From contig NZ_CP066218.1 of assembly GCF_016313185.1 (NCBI RefSeq), forward strand, positions 62,001 through 126,000: a stretch of 64,000 bases of DNA, in the 5' to 3' direction. The notes under the pieces were generated by a model. The model made no database searches and was not told the origin of the DNA. It worked only from the letters and a program-made list of their open reading frames with translations. This DNA comes from Mycolicibacterium baixiangningiae (GTDB taxonomy: Bacteria > Actinomycetota > Actinomycetes > Mycobacteriales > Mycobacteriaceae). The position numbers were made by a program, and so were the translations under genes. Shown piece by piece: positions 33,604-43,406 of the stretch; positions within the stretch are counted from its first letter, which is position 1, and each line of letters opens with the position of its first letter.

Positions 33604-35819
33604 TGCCGATCGCCCTCACCCCGGAACAGAAGGCGCTGACCGAAGCCGTCCGTGAATTCACCGCCCGGCATGCGCCGGTCGACAAGACCAGACACGTTTT
33701 CGACGAGCTGGCCGCCGGTACCGTCCCGCACTGGTGGGATGAGCTGGTGGCCAGCGGCTTTCATGCCGTGCATCTGCCTGAACGGATCGGCGGCCAAGGG
33801 GGGGAGTTGGTGGACACCGCCTGTGTGATCGAGGCGGCCGCACGGTCACTGCTGCCGGGACCGTTGCTGTCCACGGTGAGCGCGGGCGCCGTCGCGCTGC
33901 TCGCCGAGACCTCTCCGGTGGCCGAACAACTACTGCGTGACCTCGCCGCCGGTGCCACCGCCGCCGTCGTCCTGCCGAACGATGCTGTGCGGGCCGTTCC
34001 CGTCGACGACGGCTGGCAGGTCACGGGCGTCTCTCCGGTGGCGCTCGGACTGTGCGCCGCACAGCTGATCCTCGCCGCCGCACACACCGACGACGGCGGT
34101 GTGCTCTGGTTCGTCACCGACGCCGACAGCGTGGTGATCGAACCCGAGCACGGCACCGACCTCACCACCGACGTGGGCAGGGCGCAGTTCGACGGACACC
34201 ACGTCGCGGCGGACCGGCGCCTGACCGGGATCGACACCGAGTCCGCACGGTGCGCGGTCGCGGCGCTGACCGCGTGCGCGGCAGCGGGCACCATCCGGTG
34301 GTGCGTCGACGCCGTGACCGAACACCTGCGCACCCGTGAACAGTTCGGCAAGCCGATCGGCACCTTCCAGGCGCTGCAACACCGCGCCGCGGATCTGCTG
34401 ATCAGCAGCGAGCTCGCCACCGCCGCAGCGTGGGACGCGGTGCGATCCGCCGGCGAATCTCCCGACCAGCACGCCATCGCCGCCGCGACCGCAGTGTTGA
34501 TGGCCGCGGCCCCCGCACCGGAACTCGTCCTCGACACGTTGACGATGTTCGGGGCCATCGGCTTCACCTGGGAACACGATCTGCACCTCTACTGGCGGCG
34601 CGCGACGGCGCTGGCCGCCTCGCTCGGGCCCGCCACCCGGTGGCGCCGGCGGCTCGGAGAGCTCACCCGAACCACAGCCCGGGACATGACCGTCCGGCTC
34701 GGCGACGCCGACGGCGACTTCCGCGCGCAGATCCGCGAGATCCTCGACGAGGCCATGGTTTTGCGCAACGACGGTCCCCGTCACCAGGGCGATTACGCGT
34801 ACTTCGCGACCGGCGCGCAGCGGACCGCCCTCGCCGACGCCGGATTGCTCGCCCCGCACTGGTCGGCACCCTGGGGACTGGACGCCACACCGCGGCAACA
34901 GCTGATCATCGACGAAGAGTTCGCGGCCCGCCCGGATCTGGTGCGACCCTCGCTCGGCATCTCCGAATGGATCCTGCCGTCGTTGATCAGCGCCGCCCGT
35001 CCCGAGGTCCGCGACCGCCTGATCCCGCCGACCCTGCGCGGCGAGTTCGCGTGGTGCCAGCTGTTCAGCGAGCCCTCAGCCGGATCGGACCTGGCCTCGT
35101 TGACCACCAGGGCGACCAAGGTGGACGGCGGATGGAAGATCAACGGCCACAAGATCTGGACGTCGTCGGCGCACCACGCGCATTTCGGCGCGCTGCTCGC
35201 CCGGACCGACCCCGACGCGAGAAAACACCGCGGCATCGGCTACTTCGTCGTCGACATGCAATCGGACGGCGTTGACGTGCAACCGATCCGGCAGGCCACC
35301 GGTGACGCGCACTTCAACGAGGTCTTCCTCACCGACGTCTTCGTCCCCGACGAGATGCTGCTCGGTGAGCCGACCGCCGGGTGGAGTCTGGCGATCGCCA
35401 CGATGGCCCAGGAGCGCGTGGCGATCGGGAACTACGTCCACAACGACCGGGCCGGGGCGCTGCGCATCCTGGCCGGCACCCCGGGGCCCGACCAGGACGC
35501 GGCGCTGTGCGCACTCGGCGGAATCGACGCCTACTCGAATGCGATCAAGGCCCTCGGCGTGCGCGAGACCCTGCGCCTGCTCGACGGTCAGCACTCCGGC
35601 CCGGCGTCGAGCATCGCGAAAGTCGCCACCGCCGCGATGTTGCGCCGCACCTTCGCGGCCACCCTCGAATTGACCGGCGAGACAGCGCTGTTGCAGGACA
35701 CCGAACCGCCGGTGGTGCAGCCGTACCTGCACCTGCCGGCCGAACTCGTCGGCGGGGGCACCCGAGAGATCCAGCTCAACATCATCGCCCAGATGGTGCT
35801 CGGGCTACCCCGTGGATGA
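33603..35819 (+). CDS. Fused double acyl-CoA dehydrogenase, FadE34 type
   Basis: The 738-residue protein starts at ATG 33603. Two ACAD modules are joined. Module one (about 1-370) has EQFGKPIGTFQALQHRAAD but lacks the FAD-loop signature. Module two (about 390-738) has FSEPSAGSDLASLTTRAT and NGHKIWTSSAHH, the normal ACAD signature, then AELVGGGTREIQLNIIAQ. M. tuberculosis FadE34 (about 711 residues) has the same fused layout and dehydrogenates steroid side-chain CoA esters. A related role in sterol or bile-acid side-chain oxidation is inferred from length, fusion and neighbours. Confidence 0.82.
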   Translation: MPIALTPEQKALTEAVREFTARHAPVDKTRHVFDELAAGTVPHWWDELVASGFHAVHLPERIGGQGGELVDTACVIEAAARSLLPGPLLSTVSAGAVALLAETSPVAEQLLRDLAAGATAAVVLPNDAVRAVPVDDGWQVTGVSPVALGLCAAQLILAAAHTDDGGVLWFVTDADSVVIEPEHGTDLTTDVGRAQFDGHHVAADRRLTGIDTESARCAVAALTACAAAGTIRWCVDAVTEHLRTREQFGKPIGTFQALQHRAADLLISSELATAAAWDAVRSAGESPDQHAIAAATAVLMAAAPAPELVLDTLTMFGAIGFTWEHDLHLYWRRATALAASLGPATRWRRRLGELTRTTARDMTVRLGDADGDFRAQIREILDEAMVLRNDGPRHQGDYAYFATGAQRTALADAGLLAPHWSAPWGLDATPRQQLIIDEEFAARPDLVRPSLGISEWILPSLISAARPEVRDRLIPPTLRGEFAWCQLFSEPSAGSDLASLTTRATKVDGGWKINGHKIWTSSAHHAHFGALLARTDPDARKHRGIGYFVVDMQSDGVDVQPIRQATGDAHFNEVFLTDVFVPDEMLLGEPTAGWSLAIATMAQERVAIGNYVHNDRAGALRILAGTPGPDQDAALCALGGIDAYSNAIKALGVRETLRLLDGQHSGPASSIAKVATAAMLRRTFAATLELTGETALLQDTEPPVVQPYLHLPAELVGGGTREIQLNIIAQMVLGLPRG

Positions 35820-35832
35820 CAGGGAGAGACGT

Positions 35833-37041
35833 ATGGGATTACGCGGTGAGGCCGCGATCGTCGGCTATGTCGAGCTGCCCCCGGAACGCCTGAACAAGGC
35901 CGGGCCGGCGCCGTTCCTGCTCGAGCAGTGGGCGGAGCTCAGCGCCGCCGCGCTCGCGGATGCTGGGCTGCCGGGGGAGTCGGTCAACGGCATCGTGACC
36001 TCACATATCGGGGAGTCCGAGATCTTCGTCCCGTCGACGGTGACGGAGTACCTCGGGGTCGATGCCAACTTCGCCGAGATGCTCGACCTCGGCGGGGCCA
36101 GCGCGGTCGGCATGGTCTGGCGGGCGGCGGCGGCGATCGAGTTGGGGTTGTGCGACGTGGTGCTGTGCGCACTCCCGGCGCGGTATCAAACGCCGACGTC
36201 GGAGAAGAAGCCGGCGCCGCTCGTCGACGCGATGTTCTTCGGCTCGTCGAGTAACCGGTTCGGCTCTCCGCAAGCCGAATTCGAGATCCCCTACGGCAAC
36301 CTCGGCCAGAACGGACCGTACGGCCAGGTCGCCCAGCGGTACGCCGCGGTATACGGGTACGACGAGCGGGCGATGGCGAAGATCGTGGTCGACCAGCGGG
36401 TCAACGCCAACCACACCGACGGTGCGGTCTGGAAGGACAAGCCGCTCACCATCGACGATGTGCTGGCCAGCCCGGTGATCGCCGATCCGCTGCACATGCT
36501 CGAGATCGTCATGCCGTGTGTCGGTGGGGCCGCGGTTGTGGTGGCCAGCGCGGATATGGCCAAGCGGGCGAAGCGACGGCCGGTGTGGATCAAGGGATTC
36601 GGCGAGCACGTGCCGTTCAAGACACCGACCTACGCGCGCGATCTGCTGCAAACCCCGATCACAAAAGCCGCCGACACCGCCTTCGCGATGTCCGGGCTGG
36701 GCCGCGCCGACATGGACATGGTCTCGATCTACGACTGCTACACGATCACCGTGCTGCTCAGCCTCGAAGACGCCGGCTTCTGCGAGAAGGGCAAGGGGAT
36801 GGCGTTCGTCAGCGATCACGACCTGACCTTCCGCGGCGACTTCCCGCTCAACACCGCCGGGGGACAGCTCGGGTTCGGGCAGGCGGGTCTCGCCGGCGGG
36901 ATGCACCACGTGTGTGACGCGACCCGCCAGATCATGGGCCGGGCGGGTGCCGCGCAGGTGGCGGACTGCGATCGGGCGTTCGTCTCCGGTAACGGCGGCA
37001 TCCTCTCCGAACAGACGACCCTCGTCCTGGAAGGCGACTGA
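35833..37041 (+). CDS. Thiolase-fold lipid-transfer-like protein (Ltp2/aldolase type)
   Basis: The 402-residue protein from ATG 35833 (SD AGGGAGA) has a thiolase fold: DLGGASAVGMVWRAA replaces the nucleophilic-Cys loop with Ala, YDCYTITVLLSLEDAGFCEKG is the Ltp hallmark, and NTAGGQLGFGQAGLAGG with MHHVC ends the fold. Loss of the thiolase Cys and pairing with a DUF35 protein are features of Ltp2-type retro-aldolases that remove steroid side-chain fragments. The exact substrate is inference. Confidence 0.8.
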   Translation: MGLRGEAAIVGYVELPPERLNKAGPAPFLLEQWAELSAAALADAGLPGESVNGIVTSHIGESEIFVPSTVTEYLGVDANFAEMLDLGGASAVGMVWRAAAAIELGLCDVVLCALPARYQTPTSEKKPAPLVDAMFFGSSSNRFGSPQAEFEIPYGNLGQNGPYGQVAQRYAAVYGYDERAMAKIVVDQRVNANHTDGAVWKDKPLTIDDVLASPVIADPLHMLEIVMPCVGGAAVVVASADMAKRAKRRPVWIKGFGEHVPFKTPTYARDLLQTPITKAADTAFAMSGLGRADMDMVSIYDCYTITVLLSLEDAGFCEKGKGMAFVSDHDLTFRGDFPLNTAGGQLGFGQAGLAGGMHHVCDATRQIMGRAGAAQVADCDRAFVSGNGGILSEQTTLVLEGD

Positions 37042-37045
37042 GCCG

Positions 37046-37480
37046 ATGACCACCTTCGAGCGGCCGATGCCCGTCAAGACACCCACCACCGCACCGTTCT
37101 GGGATGCGTTGGCCGAACACACGATCCGCATCCAGTATTCGCCGTCGTCGGAGGCGTATGTGTTCTATCCGCGGGTTCGGGCACCCCGGACCCTGGCCGA
37201 CGACCTCGAGTGGCGCGAGATCTCCGGCCTGGGCAGCCTCTACTCGTTCACCGTGGCGCGCAGGCCCGTCGGACCGCACTTCGCCGACGCCGTGCCCCTG
37301 CTGACGGCGATCGTGGAATGGGACGAGGGGCCGCGGTTCTCGACGGAGTTGGTGAATGTGGCGCCCGACGACATTCGCGTCGGGATGCGGGTACGACCGG
37401 TGTTCTTCGACTATCCCGACCACGACGTCACGATGCTGCGTTACGAGCCGGACCTCCCGGGATCGACCGGCGGCACGTAA
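37046..37480 (+). CDS. DUF35 OB-fold protein without zinc-ribbon cysteines
   Basis: The 144-residue protein lies 4 bases after the thiolase-like gene. The OB-fold part is clear (SLYSFTVARRPVGPHFADAVP, ELVNVAPDDIRVGMRVRPVF). The N-terminal rubredoxin-like zinc ribbon normally has four Cys, but here the region reads IRIQYSPSSEAYVFYPR with no Cys at all. DUF35 proteins act as partners of Ltp-type aldolases or thiolases and help bind acyl-CoA. It ends the operon 3 bases before the convergent modA gene. Confidence 0.8.
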   Translation: MTTFERPMPVKTPTTAPFWDALAEHTIRIQYSPSSEAYVFYPRVRAPRTLADDLEWREISGLGSLYSFTVARRPVGPHFADAVPLLTAIVEWDEGPRFSTELVNVAPDDIRVGMRVRPVFFDYPDHDVTMLRYEPDLPGSTGGT

Positions 37481-37483
37481 CGG

Positions 37484-38215
37484 TCACGGCGGGCCGAACC
37501 CCGCCGTGCGCAGGATCTCCTGACCGACACGGCCTGTCACGGTGGTCACGAACTCCCTGGCCAACGCGGGCTTCACGGATTCGGCGAGCGCCGCGATCGG
37601 ATACGTGTTGACCGCTTGGGCAGCCTCGGGGATGTCGACCGCGGACACCGCACCGCCGGCGCCGAGGACGTCGGTGACGTACACCAGACCGGCGTCGGCC
37701 TGGCCGCTGATCACCTTGTTGAGCACGTCGGCGACCGACGTCTCCTCACTCACGGGTCGCAACTCCACCCCGGCGGCCTGTTCGGCGGTTCTGCTCGCCG
37801 CGCCGCACGGCACCTGGGGCGCGCACAACACCACCGCCGTGTCCCTTCGGGTCAGATCCCGCAGCGAGCCAATGCCTTTGGGGTTGCCCGCGGCGACGGC
37901 AATGGTCAGCCGGTTCGTCGCGAACGTCACCGGCACGCCGTCGAGCAGCCCGGCCGCGGCCGCCCGGTCCATGTTGCGGGCGTCGGCGGAGGCGAAGACG
38001 TCGGCGGGTGCGCCCTGCGTCAGTTGCGTGACGAGATCCGAAGAGCCGGCGAACGAGAACTCCACGTCGAGGCCGGGGTGAGTGGCCTCGAAGCGCTCCC
38101 CGATGCCGGTGAACGCGTTCTTCAGCGACGCCGCGGCGAACACCGTGAGCGTGTCGTCCGGTGCGGGCGAGCTGCATGCGGTGAGCGCCGCGCTGAGCAG
38201 CACGACGCCCCCCAA
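37484..38215 (-). CDS. modA: Molybdate ABC transporter substrate-binding lipoprotein
   Basis: The protein has about 243 residues. ModA features are LTVFAAASLKNAFTGIGERF, FAGSSDLVTQLTQGAPADVFASAD, and GLVYVTDVLGAGG near the C-terminus. A lipobox LTAC follows a hydrophobic stretch. The start is unclear: TTG 38215 leaves a very short n-region, while a non-canonical CTG at 38224 would keep an Arg-Arg pair. It follows the mop gene closely. modB and modC, the permease and ATPase, are not beside it. Confidence 0.85.
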   Translation of the reverse strand: MGGVVLLSAALTACSSPAPDDTLTVFAAASLKNAFTGIGERFEATHPGLDVEFSFAGSSDLVTQLTQGAPADVFASADARNMDRAAAAGLLDGVPVTFATNRLTIAVAAGNPKGIGSLRDLTRRDTAVVLCAPQVPCGAASRTAEQAAGVELRPVSEETSVADVLNKVISGQADAGLVYVTDVLGAGGAVSAVDIPEAAQAVNTYPIAALAESVKPALAREFVTTVTGRVGQEILRTAGFGPP

Positions 38216-38220
38216 TCGCC

Positions 38221-38622
38221 TCAGGGCTGCGCTCCCGGTGTCTCGACGATCACCGTGGTCGCCTTGACGACGGCCACCGCGACGCTGCCCGGGCGCAGGT
38301 TGAGTTCGCGCACCGCATCGGTACTCATCAGGGACACCACGCTGAACGGTCCGCACTGCATTTCGACCTGCGACATGACGGTGTCGCTGACGACGTTCGT
38401 CACCAGCCCCGCGAAGCGGTTGCGGGCGGAGCTGGGGGTGCCGAGCGGATCCTTGGGCGCGGTCGCCGCGTGCGCGCGGGCGAATGTGGCGAGCGCCGCG
38501 CCGTCGATGACTTTGCGTCCGGACCCGTCGCTGCCGGCCGGCAGGCTGCCGTCGTCGATCCATCGGCGCACGGTGTCGTCGCTCACACCCAGCAGATCGG
38601 CGGCTTCACGCACCCGGAGCAT
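38221..38622 (-). CDS. Mop-type molybdate-binding protein with N-terminal HTH
   Basis: The 133-residue protein from ATG 38622 has a MerR/excisionase-like HTH (LRVREAADLLGVSDDTVRRWI) and a C-terminal TOBE/Mop domain (SSARNRFAGLVTNVV, VMSQVEMQCGPFSVVSLMS, LRPGSVAVAVVKATTVIVE). It probably binds molybdate and regulates transport. An in-frame GTG at 38628 is an alternative start. Its stop abuts modA, so the two are one operon. Confidence 0.85.
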   Translation of the reverse strand: MLRVREAADLLGVSDDTVRRWIDDGSLPAGSDGSGRKVIDGAALATFARAHAATAPKDPLGTPSSARNRFAGLVTNVVSDTVMSQVEMQCGPFSVVSLMSTDAVRELNLRPGSVAVAVVKATTVIVETPGAQP

Positions 38623-38870
38623 TGGCACTCGGCCGATCCTACAGCCGCATCTGCGGTGATATCTACCACTTGTATCCGAGTCTGCGGATCGGCTCTGGCA
38701 TCGCCTCGCGTCGCGCGGCCTGACACCCATCACGATCAGATCTCCTCGACGGGATCGGTGGAAAAGTCGTTGCTGGGGATGGTGGAATCTGACGCGATGC
38801 ACATGTGCGGGGGTGACGGCGTGCCGGGTGGGCGCGCGGCGCGCCGGCGTGCCCGGGTGGTGTCGCCGCG

Positions 38871-40916
38871 ATGACCGAACAACCGCATGCCGAGGACGAT
38901 CCGCGGCTGGGCGCGCTGCTCGAATGGCGTCAACGGCTGATCGACTCCGGGGCTGTGTCGGCGCGCAGTTTCAAGGAGGCGCACCTGCGGCTGGTGCTGC
39001 GCTCCGGGCGCACCGACGTCGAGCAGATCCGCGCCATGCTGCCCGGATCGGTCTCCGAGCACGCCGACGATATGGCGCGGGTCCTGGCCGAACTGCCCGC
39101 GCAGCCGACTTCTCCAGCAGACGAGGAGATCACCTCCGCGACCAATCCGGCGGGCCGGCACCGCGAAGACGACCCGATCGCCGACGGCACACCGGCGCCA
39201 CCGCAGCTCGGTGAGCCGCTCATCGAGACTTTCTCCGGTACTGAGGAATTCGCGCCCTACCTGGCTGAGACACCGGCCGGTCCGGAACACAGCGTGACGT
39301 TGCACCGCCGCCGCGACACCGGGGCCCTCGAACTGCGCTGGCCGCCCGTCGCCACCACCGACCCAGCTGTCGTCTACCGGGTGGTGAGCGGCGAAGACGC
39401 CACCCCGAGATCACCCGAAACCGGCGACCTGCTCGCGGTCACCACCACGACGTCGGAGACCGACGACCGGCCACCGGTGGCCGCGGTCCGGCACTTCCAG
39501 GTGTGGGCGAACGTCGGTGCGTCGCGCACCGAAGCGCTGGCCGCACAACCGGTCCTGCACGCCGGTGGCGTATTGATCAGCCGGATCACCGACCTCATGC
39601 TGCGCGAGGACTCCGGACGGGTGGTCGGCCGCTACACCGTCCCGCCCGGGGTGAGCGCGGTCTACGTGTACCGGATGCGCGCCGACGAGGCGCACCGCGA
39701 CGGCCCGCAGTACCGCATCCTGACCGGACAGGACAACCTGGCGGGCTTCGTCGACATCGACCTCGAACGGGGCCACCGCTACGTCTACCGTGTGCGCTGC
39801 GCGGCGCCCGTCGGCGGGGTGCTGCGGCTGTCCGAGGCCGCGGAAGGCGAGGTGGAGGTCACGGCGGTGCTGGCGCCGGTCACCGACCTGGCGATCACCG
39901 GGAGCAGCGCCGACGCGACCGTGCTCGACCTCGCGTGGACCACGCCCCCCGGCGGACGGGTCGTCGTCTACCGCACGCCCACCGGACCGAGCGCGGGCGC
40001 CGAAGCCGACGAACTGCCGGAGGATGCGCTCGATCAGGTGGGGCTCCCCCCGGAATTGCTTCTGGCACAACCGGTTACCGAATACACGGACGACGACGGG
40101 CGGATCTACACGGCGATGCCCGGTGTGGCGTGGCCGGACCAGTGGAGCCGCGCGTACTTCACCCCGGTCACCGTCATCGGTGGCCGCGCGATGCTGGGCA
40201 AGACCTTCTCGACCGTGCGGACCGGCGTGATCCGCGACATCGAACTCGCGGAGTACTGCAACAAGCAGGTGCTCACCTTCGACTGGCCCGACGGCGCCGC
40301 AGCCGTCGTCGTCCATCTCGCCCCCCGAGGCCACGACCCACGCACCGGACTCACCGGCCAGTCGTACGAGATCACCCTCGAGGAGTACGAGAAGTACGGC
40401 GGTCTGCAACTGGCCACGCCCCTGCCCGTGCACGGCTGCTCCCTGCACCTGGCCCCGATCGCGTTCACCGGGGGCCGCCGCGTCATGGGCGCGATCGCCA
40501 GCGCCGAATACCAGGGACTGCTGCGGCTGCAGTACGCGGTGCGAGTGGGCCGCGATACCGACGGCCGGCCGTTCACCGCGACGCTGGCGGTGCGCTCCGA
40601 ATACGATCTGCCGGGTTCGCCGGCCTTCGTGCTGGTCAACAACCCGAACCGGATTCCGTTGAGCGTGCACGACGGTGATCTCGTCGACGTGGCGCCGCTC
40701 AACGAGCACGGCCAACTCGCCGCCCCACCCGCCAAGGAGCTGCGGTGGTCACAGCTCACCACGACCGGAGGCAGTGAACTGTGGGCGGCGAACGTCCGTA
40801 ACCGCCAGGGTTGGATCCGGCTGTTCGTCAACACGCCCTCGCCGGACAGCCTGCGGCTGATCGCCCTGCTCGACCCGCCGGTGGAGCATCTACGGCTGAC
40901 CCCGGCGGCGATATGA
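38871..40916 (+). CDS. Fibronectin-III-like protein of a GTPase-associated cassette
   Basis: The 681-residue protein has an N-terminal helical domain (about 10-75: RLGALLEWRQRLIDSGAVS, RAMLPGSVSEHADDMARVL), an acidic linker, and then a series of beta domains. One segment at about 340-375 (APVTDLAITGSSADATVLD, then LAWTTPPGGRVVVYR) reads like a fibronectin type III repeat. No signal peptide or membrane segment is seen, so it is probably cytosolic. It is first in a run ending with a GAP1-type protein and a zinc-ribbon GTPase, with ATGA overlap to the next gene. I do not recognise the full architecture. Confidence 0.65.
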   Translation: MTEQPHAEDDPRLGALLEWRQRLIDSGAVSARSFKEAHLRLVLRSGRTDVEQIRAMLPGSVSEHADDMARVLAELPAQPTSPADEEITSATNPAGRHREDDPIADGTPAPPQLGEPLIETFSGTEEFAPYLAETPAGPEHSVTLHRRRDTGALELRWPPVATTDPAVVYRVVSGEDATPRSPETGDLLAVTTTTSETDDRPPVAAVRHFQVWANVGASRTEALAAQPVLHAGGVLISRITDLMLREDSGRVVGRYTVPPGVSAVYVYRMRADEAHRDGPQYRILTGQDNLAGFVDIDLERGHRYVYRVRCAAPVGGVLRLSEAAEGEVEVTAVLAPVTDLAITGSSADATVLDLAWTTPPGGRVVVYRTPTGPSAGAEADELPEDALDQVGLPPELLLAQPVTEYTDDDGRIYTAMPGVAWPDQWSRAYFTPVTVIGGRAMLGKTFSTVRTGVIRDIELAEYCNKQVLTFDWPDGAAAVVVHLAPRGHDPRTGLTGQSYEITLEEYEKYGGLQLATPLPVHGCSLHLAPIAFTGGRRVMGAIASAEYQGLLRLQYAVRVGRDTDGRPFTATLAVRSEYDLPGSPAFVLVNNPNRIPLSVHDGDLVDVAPLNEHGQLAAPPAKELRWSQLTTTGGSELWAANVRNRQGWIRLFVNTPSPDSLRLIALLDPPVEHLRLTPAAI

Positions 40917-43405
40917 CCTCGCGCTACGGGCAGCTCACCTACACCTCGTTCGACACCGCGACGCACACGGGCGGATGGCAGGTCAAGGAAACCTCCGCCG
41001 ACCTCACCCCCGACGAGGTGCACGCGCTGACTTCCGGGGTCCGCACCGTCTTCCGCCCGGCGCAGCCACTGCCCACCTACCCGACACCCGAACAACTCGA
41101 GCACGGTCCGCGTCGGCTCGCCTATGGCCGCCTGGATCGCCAGCGCGCCGGGTATTGGCACACCGTGCCGGCCGGGTCCGACAGCACCGGCCGACCCGGA
41201 AACGTGTTCGCCCATGCGCTTCTCGACCGCGCGGCGGGGGAGCGGTCCCACCGTCCCATCGAATGGTGGCGCTCCGACGGGTGGCTGTGTCCGTACGGCC
41301 CCCTCGCGGTGGCCGCGGCCGCGCTGCCCGGCGAGCCTCCCACCCCGGGGGCGGTGGTGACCAAGGACAGCGTTGTGCGGTTCGCACTCGACCCCGGCGC
41401 CTGGCGGCTGGCGACGCTGTTCGGATTGCTCGACGCGGTCGCCGGCGCGCTGGACGGCGGCCCGCCGGTGGTGCTGGGTGTGGAATCGGCGGATTCGGCC
41501 GCACAGTGGATCGGATTGGTCAGCTTCCTGATGTCGGCGGGAACCGCTGCGGGACTGAACTTCTCGACGTTCGACCGCGCCGATCAGCTGACCCTGGCAC
41601 GGCAGAGCATGCAGCACCTGACCGCCGTGCCCGTCGACGACCTGGAGTACCTGCCCGACGACGTCGTCGCGATCAGTGAGCACGCCACCCTGTCGCTGGG
41701 CGAACTCGACCGCGAACCCCACCGCACCGCCGACGGGCAGGCAATCACCGTCACCCCGTGGTCGGCGATGGCGCAGGTGGTGCTGCTCGACGCCGAATCA
41801 GCGCGGTCGGTGCTCGACGACATCGACCACTACGCCGCCGAGGTGGCCGATGCGGGGTTGCACCCGGCCTGGCCCCTTGCGATGTCGGTGGCCCACCGCG
41901 ACACGTTCGCCGACGCGCTCACCGAGGCGCACGCGGTGATCGCCGCGCACTCGCCGCGGGCCGCCGGGGACTCCGTCGTCGCCCGCACCATCGCCGAGGT
42001 GATGCGCGGTGCGGTGGGTACCAGCACCGCCGATGCCTGGAAGGCGGTGCAGGACACTCCGGACGGTCCGGCGGCCGACCTGGCCACGGTGTCCTATCTG
42101 TGCCGCGCCGTCGCGGACTCCGAGTGGTTGAACCGGCCCGGCCTGATCCCGGCCCGTGCTCGCCGGTTCGAGCGGCACTCGGCGCCCCGGGAACTGCGCG
42201 ACGCCCTCGACCCGGCGCTGGCCGCGGCCCGGGCCGACGGTCCACTTCGGGTGGCACGGCTGGCGGATCTGCTGCTGCGTTGCGGGGTCGACGACGACCG
42301 GGTGCTCGACGCGCTCAGCCACGAGGTGGTGCCCGGGTTGACCGATCCGCAGGCCGCCCCCGCGTTGGTGCACGGGCTGCGCGAGAATGTCGGTGCGCCA
42401 ACCCGATTGGCGTTGGCGGCCGCCCTGCTGCGGGACTGCGGTGAGGCGCCCGCCGTCCCCGGTGAGGTGCTGGACTGGCTGGCGGAGGGCGTCACGGCGC
42501 CGGCGCCCCAGGAGTTGTGGCAAGCCGAGGAGTGGGATCCGGTCTGGACGCGCGCGGCGCTGCGCGGGGTGCGCACGGTGCAGCGCGGCGCCAGCGATCC
42601 GGCCGACCGCTGGGCGAGTCTGTGGTGGCTGCGGGTCAGCGGGTCGGCGCGATTCGAGGAGTTCGCGGGCAACTCGGTGTGGCATCCCGACGAATTGTCC
42701 GCCGCCGTAGGGGATTCGGTGCTCCCGGGAGCCGCGGCGGTGCGCACCCTGATGGGGGCGCCGTCGTCGCCGGCCCTGGACAGGTTGGCCCAGACGGTGC
42801 TCCGCACCAACAACGACGACGTGGCGGTGGCCTGTGCCGCGATGCGGATCTTCGATCCGCGAACCTGGATCGAACAGGGCTACGCCGCCAGCCACCAGAC
42901 CGCCTACGCACCGCTGTGGGAGAAGGCCGTCGAGGTCACCGGCGTGGCCGGTGTCCACCGCGACGCCGCCGTCCGGCTCGTGACGTTCGCCGCGATCGCC
43001 GCCACGGCCGGGCAGCCCTATCCACCGGCGAGCGCGATGATGACGTCCGATGCGCAGGTGGCGGCCGATGCGTTCGGCCACCTGGCCGTGCTGCTCGACG
43101 GCTATGTCCTCAACGCGATGTCGGTGCTGGCGGTGGCCGCCCTGCGGTTCGGGCACAACGGTGACGACCTGCCGGTGCTCGCGGACGGGATCGAGGACCT
43201 CATCTGGCAGACCGCGCGCCACATCCTGGCCACCCGCCCGCCGGAGACCCTCGACGTCGGCATGGTGGCCGCGACCATGGCGCAACTCTCCGGCGAACCG
43301 AGTGACGCGGCGCTGCGCCGGCACCGCAAGACCGTGCTGAAACTGCTGGCCCGCCGACCGGAGGCGCAACCCGCACCTTCGGCCCGAACCCGCTGGAGTC
43401 GTTGA
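40913..43405 (+). CDS. GTPase-associated protein 1 (GAP1)-type protein
   Basis: The 830-residue protein starts at ATG 40913, overlapping the upstream stop by 4 bases. Its N-terminus has the GAP1-N-type pattern (RYGQLTYTSFDTATHTGGW, LTSGVRTVFRPAQPLP, LAYGRLDRQRAGYWHTVPAG, GNVFAHALLD), followed by GAP1-M-like (SGPPVVLGVE, FLMSAGTAAGLNFSTFDR) and a long alpha-helical C-terminal region. From family knowledge, GAP1 proteins partner with DO-GTPases in GTPase-centred systems predicted to act in biological conflict. It lies directly before such a GTPase. The biochemical role is not established. Confidence 0.78.
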   Translation: MTSRYGQLTYTSFDTATHTGGWQVKETSADLTPDEVHALTSGVRTVFRPAQPLPTYPTPEQLEHGPRRLAYGRLDRQRAGYWHTVPAGSDSTGRPGNVFAHALLDRAAGERSHRPIEWWRSDGWLCPYGPLAVAAAALPGEPPTPGAVVTKDSVVRFALDPGAWRLATLFGLLDAVAGALDGGPPVVLGVESADSAAQWIGLVSFLMSAGTAAGLNFSTFDRADQLTLARQSMQHLTAVPVDDLEYLPDDVVAISEHATLSLGELDREPHRTADGQAITVTPWSAMAQVVLLDAESARSVLDDIDHYAAEVADAGLHPAWPLAMSVAHRDTFADALTEAHAVIAAHSPRAAGDSVVARTIAEVMRGAVGTSTADAWKAVQDTPDGPAADLATVSYLCRAVADSEWLNRPGLIPARARRFERHSAPRELRDALDPALAAARADGPLRVARLADLLLRCGVDDDRVLDALSHEVVPGLTDPQAAPALVHGLRENVGAPTRLALAAALLRDCGEAPAVPGEVLDWLAEGVTAPAPQELWQAEEWDPVWTRAALRGVRTVQRGASDPADRWASLWWLRVSGSARFEEFAGNSVWHPDELSAAVGDSVLPGAAAVRTLMGAPSSPALDRLAQTVLRTNNDDVAVACAAMRIFDPRTWIEQGYAASHQTAYAPLWEKAVEVTGVAGVHRDAAVRLVTFAAIAATAGQPYPPASAMMTSDAQVAADAFGHLAVLLDGYVLNAMSVLAVAALRFGHNGDDLPVLADGIEDLIWQTARHILATRPPETLDVGMVAATMAQLSGEPSDAALRRHRKTVLKLLARRPEAQPAPSARTRWSR

Positions 43406-43406
43406 C

